From Verrucomicrobiales bacterium (GTDB taxonomy: Bacteria; Verrucomicrobiota; Verrucomicrobiia; Limisphaerales; UBA1096): a stretch of DNA of 6,595 bases. The notes beneath the pieces are model-generated. The model was not told the DNA's origin and ran no database searches. It saw only the letters and a list, made by a program, of their open reading frames with translations. Shown here one piece after another: positions 1 to 6,025 of the stretch (position 1 is its first letter; every line of letters begins with the position of its first letter). The stretch covers positions 1 through 6,595 of the forward strand of contig JAPPPH010000146.1 of the NCBI GenBank assembly GCA_028817635.1, given 5' to 3'. Position numbers and translations under genes: made by a program.

Positions 1-473
1 TCTTCGCGCAGTTTTACCATATTCACGGGCGCAAACCGTACCCGATGCGCGCGGTGATCACCCGCGATCATGTCTACGTTTTCAACGCGTGGTCCAACGG
101 CAAACGCACCTACAGCGCAGAGCCGATGGCCGGCCTGACGTACCGGGCAATGAAGCGAGCGGGCGAAAAAAACGCGCGCCTGGCCAAGCGTGTGCACCAC
201 CTCGAATACCGGACGGTAGAGGAATTTTACGACCTCAAAGACGATCCGTTCTGTCTCAACAATCTGGCCGCCGACCGACCCACCGCGATGAGCAAGCTCC
301 AAAAACAGTTGCGGGACTGGATGGTGCAGTACGGCGACTTTGCGATGGAGGCGTTCGACCAACGCGACTCACCTGCCGCGCTGGAGAAATTCATGAAGGA
401 CTACACCGAGCGCTCGGGCAAAGAGGTCGAGGCACTCAAGCCGTACGAGGAGGCCAAGCGTTACCGGTTCTGA
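1..473 (+). CDS. Sulfatase, C-terminal part (N-sulfoglucosamine sulfohydrolase-like)
   Basis: This is the 3' end of a gene that begins before the window; the frame is open from base 3 and ends at TGA 471-473, giving 156 visible residues. The segment looks like the C-terminal subdomain of a formylglycine sulfatase: a 'PMRAVITRDHVYVFNAW' strand pair, then 'EEFYDLKDDP' followed by 'NNLA', the typical 'YDL..DP.E..NLA' ending of the family. The wording, including 'FNAWSNGKRTY' and the long helical tail, is closest to the heparan N-sulfatase/SGSH-like group common in planctomycetes and verrucomicrobia; that subgroup call is from memory of the family. Such enzymes hydrolyse sulfate esters or N-sulfates on glycans and are usually exported. 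The catalytic C/S-x-P-x-R motif and metal ligands would lie upstream, so activity cannot be judged here. The next gene starts three bases after the stop, suggesting co-transcription. An internal ATG at 45 is not a real start. Confidence 0.88.
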   Translation, partial: FAQFYHIHGRKPYPMRAVITRDHVYVFNAWSNGKRTYSAEPMAGLTYRAMKRAGEKNARLAKRVHHLEYRTVEEFYDLKDDPFCLNNLAADRPTAMSKLQKQLRDWMVQYGDFAMEAFDQRDSPAALEKFMKDYTERSGKEVEALKPYEEAKRYRF

Positions 474-476
474 CCG

Positions 477-1436
477 ATGAAACCATTCGCACTCCCGGGG
501 CAACACGAATACGACGGCCAGGCGTTTCCTCTGGGGATCGATGTTGCGACGGAGTCGCTGGACGAAGCCTGCGCCTGGGCGACCGGCGCGGCGCCGGAAC
601 TCTCCCGATTAGCGGGTGAGCATGGCGCAGTGTTGGTGCGGGGTCTGCCCTTGGCCAAGCCGGAGGAGTTCGATGCAGTGGTAAGCGCGCTTGGTTATCC
701 CAATTTCTCCTACGCAGACTCGTTGTCCAACGCCTATCGCATCAACCACACACCGCGTGTTTTTTCTGCCAACGAGGCCCCAGCGGAGGTCACCATCTTC
801 CTGCACCACGAAATGGCGCAGACCCCGTTTTATCCGTCCAAGCTGATCTTCTTTTGCCAAGTCGCCGCCGAGGAGGGCGGAGCCACGCCGGTGTGCCGTT
901 CCGACATTCTTTGGGAACGACTCAAGGTGGAGTACGGGGCATTCGCGGCGGACTGCGAAACCAAGGGACTCCGCTATACCAACGTCATGCCGGGGGAGGC
1001 CGACGCCGAGTCCGGGATGGGGCGCAGTTGGCAAAGCACCCTCAGCGCCGACAACCGCGAGGCGGCCGAGGTGCGCTTGGCCAAGCTCGGCTACACGTGG
1101 GCTTGGCAGGCCAACGGTGACCTGTCCGTCACCACTCCAGTGCTTCCTGCCGTGCGCCGTCTGGCCAACGGCCGCACCAGTTTTTTCAACCAACTCATCG
1201 CGGCCTTCAACGGCTGGAAAGACACTCGCAATGATCCGTCCCGGGCGATTCGTTTTGGTGATGGCAGCCTGCTTAATCCGACAGATGTCGCTGCGGCCAG
1301 CGCCGTCGCCGACGAGTTGACGTTCGACATCCCATGGCAGCAGGGCGACATCGCCTTGGTGGACAACTACGTCGCCATGCACGGCCGCCGGACGTTTGAG
1401 GGCACCCGCAAAGTCCTCGCCTCCCTCGTGGCGTGA
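477..1436 (+). CDS. TauD/TfdA-family (SyrP-like) Fe(II)/2-oxoglutarate-dependent dioxygenase
   Basis: A complete 319-residue protein of usual length for the family. These enzymes use Fe(II), O2 and 2-oxoglutarate to hydroxylate or oxidatively cleave small substrates, and no signal peptide is visible, so it should act in the cytoplasm. The facial triad is recognisable: H110-x-E112 in 'FLHHEM', with Glu in the Asp/Glu position as in SyrP-type members, and the distal His302 in 'NYVAMHGRR'. Arg311 in 'FEGTRKVL' fits the 2-oxoglutarate carboxylate-binding arginine. 'LVRGLP' (residues 53-58) and 'EEGGATPVCRSD' (132-143) are also typical of the family. The substrate cannot be read from sequence; taurine and alkyl sulfates are possible but so are amino-acid-like substrates. 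The ATG is chosen because it lies three bases after the sulfatase stop and the protein begins as homologues do; no Shine-Dalgarno is well placed, so translational coupling is likely. Two copies of the CTTGGCCAAG palindrome (650, 1076) encode Leu-Ala-Lys. Confidence 0.85.
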   Translation: MKPFALPGQHEYDGQAFPLGIDVATESLDEACAWATGAAPELSRLAGEHGAVLVRGLPLAKPEEFDAVVSALGYPNFSYADSLSNAYRINHTPRVFSANEAPAEVTIFLHHEMAQTPFYPSKLIFFCQVAAEEGGATPVCRSDILWERLKVEYGAFAADCETKGLRYTNVMPGEADAESGMGRSWQSTLSADNREAAEVRLAKLGYTWAWQANGDLSVTTPVLPAVRRLANGRTSFFNQLIAAFNGWKDTRNDPSRAIRFGDGSLLNPTDVAAASAVADELTFDIPWQQGDIALVDNYVAMHGRRTFEGTRKVLASLVA

Positions 1437-1447
1437 TGATCAAAATA

Positions 1448-1465
1448 CTTGCCCAAGCGCTTGGC
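1448..1465. repeat. Degenerate intergenic copy of the CTTGGCCAAGCG palindrome unit
   Basis: The 18 bases following TauD differ at one position (1452) from a head-to-tail run of CTTGGCCAAGCG, the unit that recurs in the coding regions. It contains the perfect 12-base palindrome CCAAGCGCTTGG (1453-1464), which is also present at 3589-3600. As a hairpin it would have only a four-base-pair stem with a four-base loop and no T-run, so it does not look like a terminator. Confidence 0.45.
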
Positions 1466-1472
1466 TGACTCG

Positions 1473-1496
1473 CCCCTCACCCCTATCCCCTCACCC
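1473..1496. repeat. Pair of CCCCTCACCC direct repeats in the intergenic gap
   Basis: CCCCTCACCC occurs at 1473-1482 and again at 1487-1496, a 14-base period. The gap 1437-1553 holds no gene. If translated from the upstream TTG (1449) in frame with the cytochrome gene it would give a proline-rich leader that does not look like protein, which supports treating it as non-coding. Its function is unknown. Confidence 0.5.
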
Positions 1497-1517
1497 TTTA
1501 TTCCACTCTGTTTTCGA

Positions 1518-1546
1518 TTGAGGAAATCGGGCGGAGCGCGTCTAAT
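1518..1546 (+). promoter_or_regulatory. Possible sigma70-type promoter for the PSCyt1 gene
   Basis: TTGAGG (1518-1523, four of six matches to TTGACA) is followed after exactly 17 bases by TCTAAT (1541-1546, five of six matches to TATAAT). Initiation 5-8 bases after the -10 box would fall at about 1551-1554, on or beside the ATG at 1554, implying a very short leader or a leaderless mRNA. This agrees with the lack of a Shine-Dalgarno sequence at a normal distance. The match is by eye and could be chance. Confidence 0.35.
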
Positions 1547-1553
1547 CGCGGGG

Positions 1554-4500
1554 ATGCATCAGATTTTCAAAAGAGCATTGCTGTCGCTTGGTTGGGTCGC
1601 GATTGGGTTAAACGCAGCTCCCACGGCGGAGCAGGTTGAGTTTTTCGAAAAAAAGATTCGCCCGGTTTTGGCTGAACACTGCTATGAGTGCCACAACAGC
1701 AGCGGTAAGGAGAAGGGCGGCTTGGCGTTGGATTGGGCAGGCGGCCTGGCCGTGGGTGGCGACAGCGGCTCGTTACTGGGCGAGGGTGATCCCGCGAAGA
1801 GTCTTTTGCTGCAGGTAATCCGCCACGAGGAGCCGGACATGAAGATGCCCAAGGGCGGCCCGAAGCTGTCTCCTGAGGTGATCGCGGATTTTGAAAAGTG
1901 GGTGACGGACGGAGCGCCGGATCCCCGTACCAACAAGCTGTCGAAGGAGGAAATCGCGAAGGCCACATCGTGGGAGACCATTCGCGAGCGACGCAAGCAG
2001 TGGTGGAGTTTTCAACCCATACGCCAAACGGCACCGCCGAAGGTCGATGGCGATTGGGCACGGTCGGATATCGATCGATTCATTCAGGCTGGCTGGAAAG
2101 GTACCGAACTGTCGCCCGCAGCGGATGCCGGTGCGGAGGCGTTGATTCGACGAATGTCGTTTTCGATCATCGGCCTACCCCCGACGCCGGAGGAGACGGC
2201 ATCGTTCGTGAAGGCGGCGGCGGAGGATCGACAGGCCGCAGTCGAGGCGGCTACGGCACGGCTGTTATCGTCGCCGCATTTTGGGGAACGCTGGGCGCGG
2301 CACTGGATGGACTGGGTGCGTTACGCCGAGTCGCTTGGCAGTGAGGGCGACCCGGGCATTCCATTCGCGAATCAGTACCGGAATTATCTCATTCGCGCGC
2401 TCAACGCCGATGTGCCGTACGATCAGTTGCTGCGTGAACACATCGCGGGCGACCTGCTGGAGCAGCCGCGGCTGAATGACGAGTTGGGGCTGAACGAGTC
2501 GGCCATCGGCCCGGCGCATTACCGGTTCGTGCTGCAGGGCTTCGCGCCCACAGACGCGCTCGATGAACTGGTGCGAACGACCGAGAACCAGATCGACGTG
2601 GTCAGCAAGGCGTTCCTTGGTTTGACCGTGTCGTGCGCGCGTTGTCACAACCACAAATTCGATGCCATCAGTCAGGAGGATTACCATGCGTTTTACAGCA
2701 TTATGACCAGCAGTCGCCCGGCGACGATCGATGTGAACACACCGGAGCGCCGAGAGAAAAACAAGGCGGCCTTGGCCAAGCTCAAGCCGCAGATTCGGCA
2801 GGCATTGGCGGATCAATGGCTCGAGGAGGCAGCGGAGATTGCGGCGAAACTGGCCGAGCCAAGCGGACGCTGGAAGGAACTCATCGAGGGCGCGAAGGAC
2901 AACAAGAATCCGCTGCACGCCTGGCACAAGCTGCGCTTGGCCAAGGGCGAGGAGTTCGCCAAAACCTGGCGCCAGTTGGCCGGGGAATTTGCCCAAAGCC
3001 AGAAAGCGCTCAACGAGCAGCGTGCGCGTAGCTACGCACAACGCTGGCAGCTTGGCCGTGACGCCGCCTCGCTTGGCCCGTGGGTGCTCGATGGCAACGG
3101 CCTCGACGGCACCGTGGCCAAGCCGGGAGCGTTTCGTGTGCTGCCGGGTGGCGACCGTGTGGTCGATGCCATTTTGCCGGCCGGCGTCTATTCGCATCTC
3201 CTTTCCGACAAACACGCTGGCGTGCTGAGTTCGCCGGCGTTCAAGGCCGGCGAAGGCCAACGGCTTTACGTCCGTGTGGTGGCCAACGGCGATGTCATGA
3301 CGCGCTACGTGGTTCAGAACTACACGCGCGGCGGAACGGTTTACCCGACGACACGGCTGCGCGACGGCAAGTGGCGCTGGCAGTCGTGGGACATCGGCTA
3401 CTGGTCGGGCGACGACCTGCACCTCGAGGTGACGACTGCCGGCGAGCAGGCGATCCTTTTTTCGAACAAAGCCAACTCGTGGTTTGGCGTTACTGACGTG
3501 CTGGTGACTGGCAAGGATCAACCCGCACCCAAGGAGGAGATGGCCGAATACGTGCAGCCGGTATTTGCCAAGGAAGAACCAGCCAACGCCAAGCGCTTGG
3601 CCAAGCGCTACACCGCCGCCGTGCGGCAAAGCATTCGAGCATGGCGAAAGGGCACCATGTCCAACGAACAGGCGCAGTTCCTGAACTATTTCGTGCGAGA
3701 AGGGTTGTTGACCAACACGCCGGATGTTACGTCCGAGGTCGCCAAGTTGGTTGCCGAATATCGCAAACTCGAGGCCGAGGTGCCGTCGCCACAGCGTGCC
3801 CCCGGCGTGCTGGAGGCTGAGGCGGCCAACCGGCCGCTGTTTGTGCGGGGCAATCACAAGCAACCGGCGCAGGCCGTGCCGAGGCGTTTTCTTGAGGCGT
3901 TCGATGCCAAGCCGTTTGATGCGAAAAACTCCGGCCGCGTGGAACTGGCCGAGGCGATGCTGCGCCCGGACAACACCCTCACCGCGCGCGTGATTGTGAA
4001 CCGTATTTGGCATCATATGATCGGGCGCGGCCTCGTGGGTACGCCGGATAATTTTGGAAAACTCGGCGAGCAACCCACCCACCCGGAACTGCTCGACTAT
4101 CTGGCCAGGCGCTTTGTTGCCGAGGGTTGGTCGATCAAGAAACTGGTGCGCGAAATCACGCTCACCCGGACGTTCCAACTGGCAGTGACTCCGTCGGGTA
4201 ACGCCGCTGAAACAGACCCCGAAAACCGTTTGCTGGCCCGGGCGAATGTCCGTCGGCTGGAGGCCGAGGCGATTCGAGACGCGATGCTGCAGGCAAGCGG
4301 TTCGCTGGATCGCAGCCCGCTCGGTGGATCGGACAATGCAGACAGCAACCGGCGCAGCCTTTACCAGCGGATCATTCGCAATCGTCTGAACCCGTTTTTG
4401 ACCGTCATGGATGCGCCGGTGCCGACCAGTACGACTGGCCGCCGCGACGTGACCAATGTCCCCGCGCAGTCGCTCACCATGATGAACGATCCGTTCATCC

Positions 4501-5621
4501 TCTCGTTGGCCGAGCGGTTCGCCAATCGTGTTAAAGGCGACGAAAGTTTGAAGACGGTGGAGGCGCAGGTGGATGCGATGTTTCGGATGGCGTTAAACCG
4601 TACTGCGACGCCGAACGAACTCAACGGAGCCAAGGCGTTCCTTGGCAATGCCGACGCGCAGGCGATCCGCGCGAAGGACGCGCTGCTGAACACGAACGAA
4701 GAAATCAGGAATATCGAGGCGCAACTGTCGGCACTGCGCGAACCGCTGCGCAAACAGCTCTTGGTCAAGCGCAAGGAGGGCGAGGCATCGGCCGTGGCCG
4801 GGCCTAAGCCATTCGCTGCATGGGATTTCAGCCAGGGGACAAAAGATCAGCTTGGCCAAGCGCACCTGTCGCTCGAGGGTGGCGCAAAGGTTGAGGGCGG
4901 CGCGCTGGTGTTGGATGGCAAACAGGGATTTGCCCGAAGCCAGCCCTTGGCCAAGCGGCTCCGTGATAAAACCCTCGAGGCGTGGGTGCAGCTAAGTGAT
5001 CTTGGCCAGAAAGGCGGCGGAGTCGTCACCGTGCAAACCCGGAATGGGGTGAATTTCGACTCCATCGTCTACGCAGAAAAACAGGGTCGCCGCTGGTTGG
5101 CCGGGAGCGAAAACCACAGTCGAACCGATGATTTCAATGGACCAAAGGAAAATGAGGCGCTCGAAGGGCCGGTGCATCTGGCCATCGTGTATCACGCAGA
5201 CGGAAAGATCACAGGCTATCGCAACGGTAAACCTTACGGGCGAACCTTCCGCAAGGATGCGTTGCGCGAGTACAAGTCCGGTGATGCGGAGGTGGTATTC
5301 GGGATGCGCCACGGCAAGGGAGCCAGCGGCGATCGGATGTTGGCCGGCCGGGTGTTCAAGGCGCGCGTTTACGACCGGGCGCTGAGTGCCGAGGCGGTGA
5401 TGGCTTCCTTCACCGGGAACACCAGTTTTGTTTCGGAGGAACAACTCCTCGCAGCGATGACCGAGGAACAACGCGCTTCGCAAGCCAAGCTGCAGGCGCG
5501 CTTGGCCGAGTTGCAGAATTCCAAAACCGAACTCGAGGAAGCCAGCAAATCAGCCCAAGACCCATGGCGTGATTTGGCCCAAGCGATGTTTAATCTCAAG
5601 GAATTCATTTACTTGCGGTGA
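1554..5621 (+). CDS. Exported PSCyt1-DUF1549-DUF1553 protein with inserted LamG-like domain
   Basis: A 1355-residue protein. Residues 1-22 form a signal peptide (basic start, 'ALLSLGWVAIGLNAA'). PSCyt1 follows with a CYECH haem motif (C43, C46, H47) and a possible axial Met in 'MKMP' (residue 98). DUF1549 spans about 168-390 ('LPPTPEE', 'HFGERWARHWMD') and ends with a second CxxCH (C361, C364, H365) in 'TVSCARCHNHKFD'. Residues about 505-655 are beta-rich and unassigned. DUF1553 spans about 777-1030 ('NRIWHHMIGRGLV', 'NVPAQSLTMMNDPF'). A LamG/concanavalin-like domain at about 1083-1290, flanked by coiled-coil-like helices, separates this core from its usual last helix (1336-1355, 'WRDLAQAMFNLKEF'). 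The family role is unknown; a periplasmic cytochrome acting on polysaccharide-derived material is inference. It is longer than the common 700-1100 residues because of the insertions. ATG 1554 is preferred over TTG 1449, since the extra 35 residues are low-complexity and would bury the signal peptide. DUF1501 is the normal downstream partner. Confidence 0.9.
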   Translation: MHQIFKRALLSLGWVAIGLNAAPTAEQVEFFEKKIRPVLAEHCYECHNSSGKEKGGLALDWAGGLAVGGDSGSLLGEGDPAKSLLLQVIRHEEPDMKMPKGGPKLSPEVIADFEKWVTDGAPDPRTNKLSKEEIAKATSWETIRERRKQWWSFQPIRQTAPPKVDGDWARSDIDRFIQAGWKGTELSPAADAGAEALIRRMSFSIIGLPPTPEETASFVKAAAEDRQAAVEAATARLLSSPHFGERWARHWMDWVRYAESLGSEGDPGIPFANQYRNYLIRALNADVPYDQLLREHIAGDLLEQPRLNDELGLNESAIGPAHYRFVLQGFAPTDALDELVRTTENQIDVVSKAFLGLTVSCARCHNHKFDAISQEDYHAFYSIMTSSRPATIDVNTPERREKNKAALAKLKPQIRQALADQWLEEAAEIAAKLAEPSGRWKELIEGAKDNKNPLHAWHKLRLAKGEEFAKTWRQLAGEFAQSQKALNEQRARSYAQRWQLGRDAASLGPWVLDGNGLDGTVAKPGAFRVLPGGDRVVDAILPAGVYSHLLSDKHAGVLSSPAFKAGEGQRLYVRVVANGDVMTRYVVQNYTRGGTVYPTTRLRDGKWRWQSWDIGYWSGDDLHLEVTTAGEQAILFSNKANSWFGVTDVLVTGKDQPAPKEEMAEYVQPVFAKEEPANAKRLAKRYTAAVRQSIRAWRKGTMSNEQAQFLNYFVREGLLTNTPDVTSEVAKLVAEYRKLEAEVPSPQRAPGVLEAEAANRPLFVRGNHKQPAQAVPRRFLEAFDAKPFDAKNSGRVELAEAMLRPDNTLTARVIVNRIWHHMIGRGLVGTPDNFGKLGEQPTHPELLDYLARRFVAEGWSIKKLVREITLTRTFQLAVTPSGNAAETDPENRLLARANVRRLEAEAIRDAMLQASGSLDRSPLGGSDNADSNRRSLYQRIIRNRLNPFLTVMDAPVPTSTTGRRDVTNVPAQSLTMMNDPFILSLAERFANRVKGDESLKTVEAQVDAMFRMALNRTATPNELNGAKAFLGNADAQAIRAKDALLNTNEEIRNIEAQLSALREPLRKQLLVKRKEGEASAVAGPKPFAAWDFSQGTKDQLGQAHLSLEGGAKVEGGALVLDGKQGFARSQPLAKRLRDKTLEAWVQLSDLGQKGGGVVTVQTRNGVNFDSIVYAEKQGRRWLAGSENHSRTDDFNGPKENEALEGPVHLAIVYHADGKITGYRNGKPYGRTFRKDALREYKSGDAEVVFGMRHGKGASGDRMLAGRVFKARVYDRALSAEAVMASFTGNTSFVSEEQLLAAMTEEQRASQAKLQARLAELQNSKTELEEASKSAQDPWRDLAQAMFNLKEFIYLR
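3588..3609. repeat. 18-base perfect palindrome within a 12-base tandem unit
   Basis: GCCAAGCGCTTG is repeated 1.8 times (3588-3609), producing the perfect palindrome AGCGCTTGGCCAAGCGCT at 3592-3609 centred on GGCC. It lies in the coding region between the central beta-rich segment and DUF1553 and encodes 'AKRLAKRY'. It is the longest form of the CTTGGCCAAG family in the window. Confidence 0.75.
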
Positions 5622-5622
5622 A

Positions 5623-5656
5623 CGGTGCTCGGTTCGCGGTGCTCGGTTCTCAGTCG
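5623..5656. repeat. Left heptamer array, left arm of inverted repeat around four-helix-bundle gene
   Basis: The segment is built from 7-base units: TGCTCGG (5626), TTCGCGG (5633), TGCTCGG (5640), TTCTCAG (5647), and it also holds two 13-base direct copies of CGGTGCTCGGTTC (5623 and 5637). It begins just after the stop of the DUF1553 gene and ends three bases before the next ATG. It matches the reverse complement of 6053-6086 at 28 of 34 positions. In the transcript the two arms could pair and place the start codon at the foot of the stem. Confidence 0.85.
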
Positions 5657-5658
5657 AA

Positions 5659-6024
5659 ATGAGAATAGAACGATTTGAAGAAATTGAGGCATGGATGGTT
5701 GCGAGGGAGTTGACTCGTGGTGTGTATCGTTTGGTGAAGACGTCGAATCTAAAAAATGACTATGCGTTGCGCGACCAGTTGACACGTGCGGCTGGTTCCG
5801 TGATGCATAACATCGCCGAGGGGTTTGACGGCGGAAGTAACGCGGAGTTTTCTCGTTTTCTCCAATACGCCAAGCGCTCCTGCAGCGAGGTTCAAAGCCA
5901 GCTTTATATCGCTGTCGATCAGGGCTATTGCGAACCATCTAGATTTGATGAACTTTACGAACAAGCTAGACTGGCGCGATCCAAGATCGGTGCATTTATT
6001 AAATATTTAAACAAACCAAAATAA
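5659..6024 (+). CDS. Four-helix-bundle protein, 23S rRNA intervening-sequence (IVS/S23) family
   Basis: A complete 121-residue protein of normal family length. Family hallmarks are visible in order: 'FEEIEAWMVARELTRGVY' (helix 1, residues 6-23), 'LRDQLTRAAGSVMHNIAEGF' (37-56, with the conserved NIAEGF), 'EFSRFLQYAKRSCSEVQSQL' (63-82) and 'GYCEPSRFDELYEQA' (89-103) leading into the last helix. Members are small basic helical bundles first found as ORFs in rRNA intervening sequences; the accessory protein bAvd of diversity-generating retroelements shares the fold. Biochemical function is unknown; nucleic-acid binding is inferred for relatives. ATG 5659 is chosen because the family begins there; an upstream in-frame ATG at 5569 lies inside the preceding gene and would add 30 unlike residues. 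There is no Shine-Dalgarno, and the heptamer array ends three bases before the start. Its stop is one base from the next ATG. GC is 151/300 (50%) over 5701-6000, against 37/60 at 3241-3300, hinting at separate origin. Confidence 0.9.
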   Translation: MRIERFEEIEAWMVARELTRGVYRLVKTSNLKNDYALRDQLTRAAGSVMHNIAEGFDGGSNAEFSRFLQYAKRSCSEVQSQLYIAVDQGYCEPSRFDELYEQARLARSKIGAFIKYLNKPK

Positions 6025-6025
6025 G

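Larger units (their letters stand above)
650..4955. repeat. Dispersed CTTGGCCAAG palindrome, seven exact copies
   Basis: Exact copies start at 650, 1076, 2771, 2936, 3596, 4851 and 4946; all are inside coding sequence. A given 10-mer is expected about 0.006 times in a window of this size with equal base frequencies. Near matches occur at 179, 1448 and 5001. Six copies are in one frame and encode Leu-Ala-Lys (TTG GCC AAG after a codon ending in C); the copy at 4851 is read as CTT GGC CAA (Leu-Gly-Gln). Whether this is a selected DNA motif, as HIP1 is in cyanobacteria, or a by-product of codon and peptide preference is undecided. Confidence 0.7.

Noticed and set aside
609..1382. 257-codon open frame on the minus strand
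   Set aside because: Antisense shadow of the dioxygenase gene, whose catalytic motifs are clear on the + strand.
1453..1464. Terminator after the dioxygenase gene
   Set aside because: The palindrome gives at most a four-base-pair stem after leaving room for a loop, and no T-run follows.
1515..1529. Small hairpin or operator CGATT-GAGGA-AATCG
   Set aside because: Five-base arms are too short to separate from chance, although the overlap with the proposed -35 box is noted.
1449..1553. N-terminal extension of the cytochrome gene from TTG 1449
   Set aside because: The extra residues are proline-rich translation of intergenic repeats and would hide a normal signal peptide that begins at ATG 1554.
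2265..4178. 637-codon open frame on the minus strand
   Set aside because: It lies wholly antisense to the well-supported DUF1549/DUF1553 gene, has no recognisable family features, and such long shadows are common in GC-rich coding sequence.
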